From RH-AL1 sp964243435 (lineage in GTDB: Bacteria; Pseudomonadota; Alphaproteobacteria; Rhizobiales; Beijerinckiaceae), in assembly GCA_964243435.1 (NCBI GenBank), contig CAXTFM010000143.1:1-9440 (forward strand): a stretch of 9,440 nucleotides of DNA, written 5' to 3'. A model generated the notes under the pieces. That model made no database searches. It was not told where the DNA came from and was given only the letters and a program-made list of their open reading frames with translations. Shown here piece after piece: positions 1 through 6,494 of the stretch. The first letter of the stretch is position 1. Every line of letters begins with the position of its first letter. Both the position numbers and the translations under genes were made by a program.

Positions 1-1057
1 GCGCGGCGAGGATCGAGTCCTTGCACAGGAAGTTCACCTTGATCTGCATGCGCTGACCCATGAATCCGGTGATGTCGATGTTGTCCCAGGCTTCCTTGTC
101 GTCGCCGCGGGGGCGGTAGTACCGGATGTCGATGATGTGGTCCTCGACGCGATAGCCGAGCATCTGGTCGAGCACGCTCTTCTTGGTGCCGAGCTTGGAC
201 TTCAGCGAGTTCGGGTCGTCGAGAGCGAGGCCGTCGCGGTTGCCGAGGATGTTGGTGGAGAACCAGCCGTCGACGTGGAGCGAACGGGCGCGCAGCGCCG
301 GGGCGATCACCGTCTTCATGAAGGTCTGGCCGGTCTTGCCGTCCTTGCCGGCGACGGCGACGTTGCGGTCGCGGGCGAGCTGCACCAGCGGCTTGGCGTC
401 GGCCGACACGGAGGGGGAAAAGTTGGCGTAGGGATTGCCGCTTTTGATCGCGGCATAGGCGTAGAGCATCGCCGGGCCGATGGCCGCGTCCGACTCGTCG
501 AGGCCCTTCTCGAAGGCGGCGAGGTCCTGCAGCGCGGGCGCGTCGAGGTCAGGGTAGCGCTCGGTCGATGCGAGATTGACCATCACCACGCGGTCGACGC
601 CGCTGTCGCGCTTGAAGCGGGCGAGGTCGTCGGCGATGCGCTCCACGGCGGCACGGTGGCTGGCGGCGCTGAACTTGTTCTCGCCATCGACATTCTTGCA
701 AAAGGCCGCCGAGCCGACCGCCTGCATCGGCCTGATGCCGCGCAACGCCTTGCCGCCCTGGGCCAGCGCGTCGCGGTCGAGCACGCCGTGCTTCTCGGCG
801 GCGGTGGCGAGGTCGTCGCCGTTGACGTCCCAGCCGGAAAATACGAGGTCGCGGTAGTCGGCGAGACCGGGCACGCCGAGTTCGGCGAGCGGCAAGCCGG
901 TGCGGTCGTTCTTGCCGGCCTTGATCATCTCGATGCCGGCGATGGCGGTGGTGGCGACCGCGCCGCCGAGCCCGACAAGCGCGACGCCGATCCGTTCGCG
1001 CCCGGCATCGCGTTTGGACCCGGCCGGACTTCGACCGACGTCAACCTGCATATTCAT
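1..1057 (-). CDS. ino1: myo-inositol-1-phosphate synthase (inositol-3-phosphate synthase), 3' end cut by window edge
   Basis: The enzyme converts glucose-6-phosphate to 1L-myo-inositol-1-phosphate with an internally recycled NAD, the first step of inositol synthesis, in the cytosol. I translated 352 codons from ATG 1057; the frame runs off the window, so the C-terminus is missing. Visible marks: a roughly 20-residue polar leader, the Rossmann glycine motif VGLGG (residues 28-32) followed by AVATT, AGKDGKTGQT (236-245), the family signature STNILGNRDG (267-276), and WDNIDITGF then MQIKVNFLCKDSILAA (337-352), typical of the catalytic domain. The start is well supported: AGGAG at 1069-1065 lies 7 bases before the ATG. 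A second in-frame ATG at 1051 is less well placed. The gene lies downstream of tRNA-Tyr on the same strand with a 330-base gap. This family is common in actinobacteria, archaea and eukaryotes and patchier in proteobacteria. The family call is firm; the downstream use of inositol is unknown. Confidence 0.93.
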   Translation of the reverse strand, partial: MNMQVDVGRSPAGSKRDAGRERIGVALVGLGGAVATTAIAGIEMIKAGKNDRTGLPLAELGVPGLADYRDLVFSGWDVNGDDLATAAEKHGVLDRDALAQGGKALRGIRPMQAVGSAAFCKNVDGENKFSAASHRAAVERIADDLARFKRDSGVDRVVMVNLASTERYPDLDAPALQDLAAFEKGLDESDAAIGPAMLYAYAAIKSGNPYANFSPSVSADAKPLVQLARDRNVAVAGKDGKTGQTFMKTVIAPALRARSLHVDGWFSTNILGNRDGLALDDPNSLKSKLGTKKSVLDQMLGYRVEDHIIDIRYYRPRGDDKEAWDNIDITGFMGQRMQIKVNFLCKDSILAA

Positions 1058-1387
1058 CCACGATCTCCTTTTCGCCGGTGCGGCGATCGCGCGAAAGACG
1101 CTGGCCAAACGCCACGCACGATGGTCGAGCCCGCGTCGCTACGCCGGCCCTTGAAAACGGCCGTCGCGTTTAGCATGCCGTGCCGTAAGGCTGAGTGCGG
1201 CAAAGTGCCGACGGTCCCGGGAGATTTGAAGTCCTGCGCCGGGATGCTTGCAGCTCTGCTTACGATTCGCACGATTACCAAGGCTCAATTGCAGGACGGG
1301 TTCCAAATCGATCATCCGACAGGCCGCGTGCCCGCTAGCGCCCATCGCGCGCGCTGCCCGGCACGCCGGGGTGTGCGCGAATCGAGG
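1058..1387. other. intergenic gap between tRNA-Tyr and ino1
   Basis: This is a 330-base stretch with no convincing gene on either strand; open frames that cross it read through the tRNA or lack any family resemblance. It holds the ino1 ribosome binding site (1065-1069). A less GC-rich patch lies around 1255-1310, where an ino1 promoter could sit, but I found no hexamer pair I would defend. Just after the tRNA, a short inverted repeat on the minus strand (CCCGG-CGTG-CCGGG) could help end the tRNA transcript, but no T-run follows it, so I do not call it a terminator. Confidence 0.5.
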
Positions 1388-1472
1388 TGGTGGGAGAGGA
1401 AGGACTCGAACCTTCGAAGGCATAGCCAGCGGATTTACAGTCCGCCCCCTTTGCCGCTCGGGACACTCTCCC
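1388..1472 (-). tRNA. tRNA-Tyr, anticodon GUA
   Basis: This is a class II (long variable arm) tRNA read on the minus strand from 1472 to 1388. The acceptor stem pairs GGGAGAG (1472-1466) with CTCTCCC (1398-1392); the discriminator is A (1391) and CCA is encoded (1390-1388). The anticodon stem GCGGA/TCCGC encloses the loop CTGTAAA, with anticodon GTA at 1438-1436. The variable arm TGGCTATGCCTTC can form a GGC/GCC stem, as in bacterial tRNA-Tyr. The T-arm is GAAGG-TTCGAGT-CCTTC. All stems pair, so the gene looks intact. It reads UAU and UAC codons. A strong promoter lies about 65 bases upstream. Confidence 0.97.
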
Positions 1473-1538
1473 ATTGCACGCCGGCCCGGTCACGCGCCGG
1501 GTCGGGCACGCGCCATCACCGGCACCTGCGAGCGCAGG

Positions 1539-1567
1539 CTTATGGAAACAGCCGCCGGCCCTGTCAA
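1539..1567 (-). promoter_or_regulatory. sigma70-type promoter of tRNA-Tyr
   Basis: On the minus strand a perfect -35 TTGACA (1567-1562) is followed after exactly 17 bases by CATAAG (1544-1539), which matches the TATAAT consensus at 4 of 6 positions. The predicted start is near 1532, giving a leader of about 60 bases before the mature tRNA end. The bases between the -10 and the start are GC-rich (CCTGCGC), the kind of discriminator that makes stable-RNA promoters sensitive to ppGpp in other bacteria; that regulation is inferred. A short inverted repeat, CCTGCG-AG-CGCAGG on the plus strand (1525-1538), overlaps the predicted start site. Confidence 0.75.
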
Positions 1568-1651
1568 CCCTTGCCGGCCGCTCGTCGGTCCTCCATCAGC
1601 TCCGGGACCGCGTCCTTGGCCGCCGTTTGCGGTTCCACGGTCAACCGTGCC

Positions 1652-2632
1652 ATGGGGTGTTCCCGTCGATCGATCGCCCCCGAGCCCCCCACCGTGACGA
1701 GACGCCCACCGAGGACGCGCAGCGCGGCCGAGCGCGATGGCACGGTCCCCTCGACTGCGCGCGACGGGTCGCGGCGCCATCCCGGCAAGGCCGCAGACGG
1801 TCAGGCCGGCGACGCGCGGGCCGGTGGCGGGCGCCCTCCCGCCCGGCGCGACGCGCCACAGCCCGACGACGCTGCAGGCGCGCACGCGCGCAACCGCAGC
1901 ACGACATCGATCTACGGCTTCCACGCGGTGCGCGCGGCGCTTGAAGCGCGACGGCGGCGATTCCAAGCCCTCTACGCCACGGAGGCGGCCGCCGCCAAGC
2001 TTGCGGAGCTCATCGCCGCCGCCGGGCTCGCGCCGGCACGTCTCGTCACGAGTGACGAGCTGACGCGGCGGCTCGGGACCGGGGCCGTGCATCAGGGCGT
2101 GCTGCTGGAAGCGGGTCCGGTGGAGCCGATCGCCCTCGCCGACATCACGGACCGCAGCGGGCTGGTCCTGGTGCTCGACCAGATCACCGATCCTCACAAT
2201 GTCGGCGCCATCGTGCGCACCGCCGCGGCCTTCGCCGTGGACGCGCTGGTGCTGACGGAGCGGCACGCGCCGGCGATGTCGGGGGTCGTCGCGAAGGCGG
2301 CGTCGGGCGGCCTCGACCATCTGGCGGTCGCGATCGTGGTGAACCTCGCCCGCGCGCTCGACGAGCTGGGCGACATGGGCTACTGGCGCGTTGGCCTCGA
2401 CTCCGACGGTGCCGCCGACTTCGACGCGGCCGTGGGGCGCCGTCCGCTGGCGCTGGTGCTCGGCGCCGAGGGTGCAGGGTTGCGGCGCCTGACACGCGAG
2501 CGGTGCGACGCGCTGGCGCGCCTCGACATGCCCGGCGCCGTGAAAAGCCTCAACGTGTCCAACGCCTGCGCCGTCGCGTTGACGCTCGCCCGCCAGCGCC
2601 TCGCCGCGATGGAACGGGCGCCCGGCGCGTGA
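1652..2632 (+). CDS. rlmB: 23S rRNA (guanosine-2'-O)-methyltransferase RlmB, TrmH/SpoU family
   Basis: This SPOUT-class enzyme uses S-adenosylmethionine to methylate the 2'-OH of a 23S rRNA guanosine (G2251 in E. coli numbering). Counting from ATG 1652 (326 aa): a basic, Arg/Pro/Ala-rich, probably disordered leader (about 1-84); the L30e-like RNA-binding region beginning SIYGFHAV (86-93) and ending VHQGVLLE (146-153); then SPOUT motif 1 DPHNVGAIVR (180-189), motif 2 LVLGAEGAGL (268-277) and motif 3 SLNVSNACAVAL (299-310). Motif 1 Asn183 and Arg189 and the motif 2 Glu273 are present, so the enzyme should be active. The start is uncertain: neither ATG 1652 nor in-frame GTG 1694 (312 aa, beginning with TRRPPRTRS after Met) has a clear Shine-Dalgarno, and the frame stays open far upstream as a shadow. 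It is divergent from tRNA-Tyr and convergent with the symporter gene, with 7 bases between the stops. The family is certain; RlmB is favoured over other TrmH paralogues by the HQGV and SLNVSNA motifs. Confidence 0.9.
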   Translation: MGCSRRSIAPEPPTVTRRPPRTRSAAERDGTVPSTARDGSRRHPGKAADGQAGDARAGGGRPPARRDAPQPDDAAGAHARNRSTTSIYGFHAVRAALEARRRRFQALYATEAAAAKLAELIAAAGLAPARLVTSDELTRRLGTGAVHQGVLLEAGPVEPIALADITDRSGLVLVLDQITDPHNVGAIVRTAAAFAVDALVLTERHAPAMSGVVAKAASGGLDHLAVAIVVNLARALDELGDMGYWRVGLDSDGAADFDAAVGRRPLALVLGAEGAGLRRLTRERCDALARLDMPGAVKSLNVSNACAVALTLARQRLAAMERAPGA

Positions 2633-2639
2633 CCCCCGC

Positions 2640-4172
2640 TCATTCAGCCAGGGCCAGCTCCTCGTAGTCGGCGGCGCTGATGTCGCTCTGCGACCGGTCG
2701 GGCAGCACGGCGGAAAGCACGCTCGCCACCGCAAGATTGAGGGCGAGCGCGGTGAGGCCGTTGTACACCGTCACGCCCGTGCCCGGCAGCGCGTGCGTCG
2801 GCACCCAGGCGGTGGTGCCGGCGGAGAGCGCCGTGCCGGCGGCGATGCCGGCCGCCCAGCCGGCCGTGAGTGCCCAGCCCGAGAAGAAGCGGGTGGTGAA
2901 CAGGCCGAGCACCATCGCGGGAAAGATCTGCACCATCCACACGCCGCCGAGCAGCTGCAGGTCGATGGCGAAGGCGGTCGGCATGAACAGGATGACGAGC
3001 AGGGCGCCGACCTTGACCAACAGGCTGACGAGCTTGGCGAGGTGGGCTTCCCGCGCCGGAGCCATGCCAGGATCGACGAAGGGCTTCCAGATGTTGCGGG
3101 TGAAGGTGTTTGCCGCCCCGATCGACATCACCGCCGCCGGCACCAGCGCGCCGATGGCGATGCCGGCGAAGGCGAAGCCGGCGAACCAGCCGGGAAACAC
3201 GTGGAGGAACAGGCGTGGCACCGCGTCCTGCGGGTTCTCGACCTTGATGCCGTCGGCGAGCGCCATGTAGCCCATCACGGCGATGAGGCCGAGCACCAGC
3301 GAGTAGGCCGGGAGCATGTAGGCGTTGCGCCGGATCGCCGTGCCGGTGGAGGCGGACAGGATGCCCGTGATCGAGTGCGGGTACATGAACAGCGCCAGCG
3401 CCGAACCGAGCGCCAGCGTGATGAAGGGCGCGAACTGCGCCGGCTGAAGGAGCAGCCCCGCCGGCCTGTGGGTCGCCGCGGCCTTGGCGGCGAGCAGGGC
3501 GCCGGCCCTGTCGAACACCGCCGCGTAGCCGCCGAGCTTGGCGGGCACCACCACCACCGCCGCGATCACGAAGACGTAGATCATCACGTCCTTGACGAAG
3601 GCGATGAGGGCCGGCGCGCGCAGCCCCGACGAGTAGGTGTAGAGTGCGAGGATCGCGAAGGCGACGGTGATCGCGACGCCCGGATTGTTGAAACCCAGCG
3701 CCTCGATGACCTTTTCCATGCCGACGAGCTGGAGGGCGATGTAGGGCATGGTGGCGACGATGCCGGTAACGGCGACGGCCAGCGCCAGCCAGCGGTTGCC
3801 GAAACGGCCGTGGAGGTAGTCGGCGGCGGTGACGTAGCCCTTGCGATGGGTCACCGTCCACAAACGCGGGAAGATCAGGTAAAGCAGGGGATAGATCAGG
3901 ATGGTGTAGGGCACGGCGAACAGGCCGAAGGCGCCGTTGGCGTAGACCAGCGCCGGCACCGCGATCACCGTATAGGCGGTGTAAAGGTCGCCGCCGATGA
4001 GGAACCACGACACCCAGGCACCGAAGCGGCGCCCGCCCAGGCCCCACTCGTGGAGGTCGCTGAGGTCGCCGCGCCGCCAGCGCCCGGCGACGAAGCCGAG
4101 CACGGTGACGAGGCCGAAGAAGGCGACGAACACGACCGTCGCCGGCCAGTTCGGCTGCGGGGGACCGTTCAC
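2640..4172 (-). CDS. sodium:solute symporter (SSS/SLC5 family), MctP-like monocarboxylate permease
   Basis: This is an inner-membrane secondary transporter of 510 aa with about 13 hydrophobic segments, the usual size and fold of the SSS family. The first helix spans about 11-30. The segment WGLGGRRFGAW (43-53) followed by FLIGGDLYTAYT (57-68), then AVPYTILIYP (86-95), VTAADYLHGRFG (114-125) and MYPHSITGILSAS (263-275), resembles rhizobial MctP permeases for lactate, pyruvate, alanine and related monocarboxylates. That resemblance is from memory, so the substrate is inferred. The start is GTG 4172, which overlaps the stop of the DUF3311 gene in the four bases GTGA, so the two are almost certainly translationally coupled. 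Upstream in-frame extension would run back through the DUF3311 gene in another frame and is rejected. The C-terminal tail (about 491-510) is acidic and soluble. It converges on rlmB. It is not the ActP acetate permease judging by its partner: ActP goes with a DUF485 protein, not DUF3311. Confidence 0.88.
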   Translation of the reverse strand: MNGPPQPNWPATVVFVAFFGLVTVLGFVAGRWRRGDLSDLHEWGLGGRRFGAWVSWFLIGGDLYTAYTVIAVPALVYANGAFGLFAVPYTILIYPLLYLIFPRLWTVTHRKGYVTAADYLHGRFGNRWLALAVAVTGIVATMPYIALQLVGMEKVIEALGFNNPGVAITVAFAILALYTYSSGLRAPALIAFVKDVMIYVFVIAAVVVVPAKLGGYAAVFDRAGALLAAKAAATHRPAGLLLQPAQFAPFITLALGSALALFMYPHSITGILSASTGTAIRRNAYMLPAYSLVLGLIAVMGYMALADGIKVENPQDAVPRLFLHVFPGWFAGFAFAGIAIGALVPAAVMSIGAANTFTRNIWKPFVDPGMAPAREAHLAKLVSLLVKVGALLVILFMPTAFAIDLQLLGGVWMVQIFPAMVLGLFTTRFFSGWALTAGWAAGIAAGTALSAGTTAWVPTHALPGTGVTVYNGLTALALNLAVASVLSAVLPDRSQSDISAADYEELALAE

Positions 4173-4363
4173 GCCCGTCCCCGCGCCCGATCGATCCTGA
4201 AGGCGCCGTAGATCGCCACGGCCGACAGCGGCACCAGGGCGAACAGCGACCAATAGAGGAATGGGACGCCGAACAGGCGCGGGTCGTCGAGATTGTAGAG
4301 CGGCGCCGCGAGGGCCAGCACGCAGGGAACGAAGAGCAGCAACAACTTCACGACTCGCGACAA
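4169..4363 (-). CDS. DUF3311 small membrane protein, symporter partner
   Basis: This is a 64-aa protein with two hydrophobic segments (about 6-22 and 33-54) and the family hallmark PLYNLDDPRLFGVPFLYW (21-38), followed by a basic tail RIDRARGRA. DUF3311 proteins are typically encoded just before MctP/YodF-like SSS permeases and probably help assemble or stabilise them, although their exact role is not established. Here the last four bases overlap the symporter GTG start. Two starts are possible: TTG 4363, with a weak GAG seven bases upstream, or GTG 4351, which gives a 60-aa protein beginning MKLLLLF and fits the family alignment as I recall it. The TTG lies inside an inverted repeat (4356-4376). 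The promoter is not visible with confidence in the gap shared with dnaN. Confidence 0.82.
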   Translation of the reverse strand: MSRVVKLLLLFVPCVLALAAPLYNLDDPRLFGVPFLYWSLFALVPLSAVAIYGAFRIDRARGRA

Positions 4364-4376
4364 GGGTTGTCTCGCG
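4356..4376 (-). promoter_or_regulatory. imperfect hairpin over the DUF3311 start region
   Basis: On the plus strand the arm CGCGACAA (4356-4363), a GGG loop and the arm TTGTCTCGCG (4367-4376) form an 8-bp stem with one two-base bulge. In the minus-strand mRNA this would pair the possible TTG start codon (4363-4361) into the stem. It could lower initiation at TTG and favour GTG 4351, or act as a protein-binding palindrome. The pairing is seen; any function is inference. Confidence 0.35.
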
Positions 4377-4494
4377 GCAAAGGCTGGTTCGCGTCGAGGG
4401 ATCGGACGCGTCGGCTATGGTGGGTTGCCAGCCTATCGGGGATGTCCACGCCCCAGGCAAGTGAAATGGGCGGGTGCCGCCATCTCTCCTTGCG

Positions 4495-4517
4495 CTGTGG
4501 GCGAAGCCACGCCACAG
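4495..4517. repeat. inverted repeat in the DUF3311/dnaN divergent gap
   Basis: CTGTGG (4495-4500) and CCACAG (4512-4517) form a perfect 6-bp inverted repeat with an 11-base spacer that holds a smaller nested pairing (GTGG/CCAC). It lies 78 bases before the dnaN start in the 231-base gap between divergent genes. It could be an operator or chance. I could not fix a dnaN promoter, and I saw no DnaA box (TTATCCACA) in the gap. Confidence 0.3.
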
Positions 4518-4594
4518 TTCCCGACCCACCCGGCGTCCAGCCGGTTGCGGCAGGTCGAACGGGGCCGGCTGGCGAAACGGATGGAACGCGCGTC

Positions 4595-5713
4595 GTGAAG
4601 GTCACACTGGAACGAGCCACGCTGCTCAGGTCGCTCGGCCACGTCCACCGCGTGGTGGAACGGCGCAACACCATCCCGATCCTGTCCAACGTGCTGCTGC
4701 GCGCCGACGGGCAGTCGCTGACGCTGAAGGCGACCGACCTCGACCTCGAGGTGACGGAGATCGTCCCCGCCGACGTCGGCCAGCGCGGGTCGACGACGCT
4801 GCCGGCGCACATCCTCCATGACATCGTCCGCAAGTTCCCCGACGGTGCCCAGGTCAGCCTGGAGAACGCCGGCGACAGCGCGCAATTCGTGCTGCGCTCC
4901 GGACGCTCGCGCTTCAATCTCCAGGCGCTGCCGGAAACCGACTTCCCCGACCTCACCGCCGGCGAGATGAGCCACCGCTTCACCATCGGCGGCGCCGACC
5001 TGCGCAAGCTCATCGACAAGACGCAGTTCGCCATCTCGAACGAGGAAACGCGGTACTACCTCAACGGCATCTACATGCACACCATCGAGGTCGACGGGGC
5101 CACCATGCTGCGCGCGGTGGCGACCGACGGGCACCGCCTCGCCCGCGTGGAGGTGCCGGCACCCGAGGGCTCGTCCGGCATGCCGGGCATCATCGTGCCG
5201 CGCAAGACGGTGGCCGAGGTACAGCGACTTGCCGAGGCCAACGCCACCGAGATCACGGTGGAGGTGTCCACCGCCAAGATCCGCTTCACCTTCGGCGACG
5301 TGGTGCTGACCTCCAAGCTGATCGACGGCACCTTTCCCGACTACCTTCGGGTCATCCCGAGCGGCAACGACAAACGCCTCACCGTCGAGCGCGCGCCCTT
5401 CGCCGCCGCCGTCGACCGCGTCTCGACCATCTCCTCCGAGCGCGGGCGCGCGGTGAAGCTCGCCGTCGCCGACGGCAAGCTGACGCTTTCGGTCACCAAT
5501 CCCGACAGCGGCTCGGCCGTCGAGGAGCTTGAGGTCGACTACGACGCGGCGCCGCTCGATATCGGGTTCAACGCCCGCTACCTGCTCGACATCACCGCGC
5601 AGATCGAATCCGATACCGCCCTGTTCAAGATGGCCGATCCCGGATCGCCGACGCTGGTGCTCGACCGCGACGGCGCCGCAGCACTCTACGTGCTGATGCC
5701 GATGCGGGTCTGA
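4595..5713 (+). CDS. dnaN: DNA polymerase III subunit beta (sliding clamp)
   Basis: DnaN forms the homodimeric ring that tethers DNA polymerase III and other partners to DNA. From GTG 4595 the product is 372 aa, the normal length, with three clamp domains (about 1-120, 130-250, 255-372). The start gives the classic MKVTLERATLLRSL opening with VVERRNTIPILSNVLL (20-35). Residues of the hydrophobic pocket that binds clamp-binding peptides are recognisable: ATDGHRL (176-182), FPDYLRV (247-253) and the terminal VLMPMRV (366-372). Only a weak GGA precedes the GTG at about 9 bases. No dnaA or recF is adjacent: upstream is a divergent transporter pair and downstream is convergent cdh, 28 bases away. 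It therefore appears as a single-gene unit rather than part of a dnaA-dnaN-recF operon. It is intact, with no missing key motif. Confidence 0.97.
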   Translation: MKVTLERATLLRSLGHVHRVVERRNTIPILSNVLLRADGQSLTLKATDLDLEVTEIVPADVGQRGSTTLPAHILHDIVRKFPDGAQVSLENAGDSAQFVLRSGRSRFNLQALPETDFPDLTAGEMSHRFTIGGADLRKLIDKTQFAISNEETRYYLNGIYMHTIEVDGATMLRAVATDGHRLARVEVPAPEGSSGMPGIIVPRKTVAEVQRLAEANATEITVEVSTAKIRFTFGDVVLTSKLIDGTFPDYLRVIPSGNDKRLTVERAPFAAAVDRVSTISSERGRAVKLAVADGKLTLSVTNPDSGSAVEELEVDYDAAPLDIGFNARYLLDITAQIESDTALFKMADPGSPTLVLDRDGAAALYVLMPMRV

Positions 5714-5741
5714 ACCGCAGCAACCGTCCGGCGTGGACGCG

Positions 5742-6494
5742 TCAGCGGAGGAGGCCGGCGCAGGCGTGGTCCATCAAAGCTTCGCCATGCGCTTCGTCGC
5801 GGCTGTTGGGCAGCCGCCGTCGTGCAAGGACGATGAAGCCCGGGCGTCCCGCAAGCTCGGCGCCGACCACCACAACCGTGACCTCGTCCATCGCGGATGG
5901 ATCGACGTGAAGGCCGGCCTGCACCAGCGCGAAGATGTTGGTGCGGGCGAAGTCCTGTTCGTCGAGCGCCGTCGCCTCGTAGCGCGGGGCGCGCGGCAGC
6001 ACGGCGACCCGCGTCCAGGCGCCTGAATGAATCGCCTTCGACGCCGCCAGCGCGCGCTTGACGTCCTGGCGGATGCAATCGACGTGGATGTGGAGCTGGT
6101 CCTGGCTGCGCCCGAGCCGCGAGTTCACCGCCAGAGCAAGGTCGCCACGTCCCGGCGGCCGCACGAGGCCGTCGGTGACGTAGTGGCGGGACGCCCACGC
6201 GTCGGCGAAGTAGTTCGGCGCGGCGTCGCCGCGCAGGTGCGCCGCCTCGATGCCGATGGTGGGCATCGTCGGCGTCACCACGATGTGCGCGGCCTCGAAG
6301 GGCGCGCGCACCACGGCATAGCCACGCTCAGTTCCGTCTTGCGTGTTCACGGCGAGGCAGGGGAACGCGGCACCGATGAGTTGATGGCTTGCGACACAGG
6401 TCTGCACCACGCGCCAGAGCAGACCGCGCTCGGCCGCGGTGGCGGCGGCAGGCAGCAGGAGGGCAAGGGTAAAGAATATCGCGACGCGCTTCAT
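5742..6494 (-). CDS. cdh: CDP-diacylglycerol pyrophosphatase (CDP-diacylglycerol phosphatidylhydrolase)
   Basis: The enzyme hydrolyses CDP-diacylglycerol to CMP and phosphatidate at the outer face of the inner membrane. The product is 250 aa, close to E. coli Cdh (about 251). Residues 1-20 (MKRVAIFFTLALLLPAAATA) are a signal peptide or N-terminal anchor. Family marks follow in order: LLWRVVQTCV (25-34), TIGIEAAHL (79-87), the block NSRLGRSQDQ (124-133), the HIT-like histidine core LHIHVDCIRQDV (134-145), and the C-terminal DHACAGLLR (242-250), matching the DHQCEILR ending recalled for E. coli. Both core histidines (135, 137) and Cys140 are present. Start ATG 6494 is supported by the signal peptide, but no Shine-Dalgarno is seen; instead the ATG lies in a perfect inverted repeat (6492-6511). 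It converges on dnaN with 28 bases between, and no clear terminator is visible. Upstream on the same strand is the DUF1328 gene, 250 bases away. Confidence 0.9.
   Translation of the reverse strand: MKRVAIFFTLALLLPAAATAAERGLLWRVVQTCVASHQLIGAAFPCLAVNTQDGTERGYAVVRAPFEAAHIVVTPTMPTIGIEAAHLRGDAAPNYFADAWASRHYVTDGLVRPPGRGDLALAVNSRLGRSQDQLHIHVDCIRQDVKRALAASKAIHSGAWTRVAVLPRAPRYEATALDEQDFARTNIFALVQAGLHVDPSAMDEVTVVVVGAELAGRPGFIVLARRRLPNSRDEAHGEALMDHACAGLLR

Noticed and set aside
1366..1379. CCCGG-CGTG-CCGGG hairpin as tRNA-Tyr terminator
   Set aside because: Five-bp stem with no following T-run; too weak to call.
1139..1474. 111-codon minus-strand open frame across tRNA-Tyr and the following gap
   Set aside because: Its first codons are the tRNA itself; the rest shows no family resemblance or ribosome site.
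137..1650. Upstream part of a long plus-strand open frame (831 codons) joined to rlmB
   Set aside because: It is antisense to ino1 and reads through the antisense of tRNA-Tyr; only the part after about 1652-1694 has RlmB similarity. Open antisense frames are normal at this GC content.
1490..2734. 414-codon minus-strand open frame over rlmB
   Set aside because: Shadow of rlmB; composition is Arg/Gly/His-rich with no recognisable domain, while the opposite strand has all SPOUT motifs.
2793..4211. 472-codon plus-strand open frame over the symporter gene
   Set aside because: Hydrophilic Glu/Arg/His-rich antisense translation of a membrane protein gene, with no family resemblance.
4173..4529. 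N-terminal extension of the symporter frame upstream of GTG 4172
   Set aside because: It would overlap the whole DUF3311 gene out of frame and cross the divergent gap; the GTGA coupling and SSS family length support GTG 4172.
4367..4594. N-terminal extension of dnaN to 448 codons
   Set aside because: The clamp begins with MKVTLER-like sequence at GTG 4595 and is then exactly family length; the extension is intergenic.
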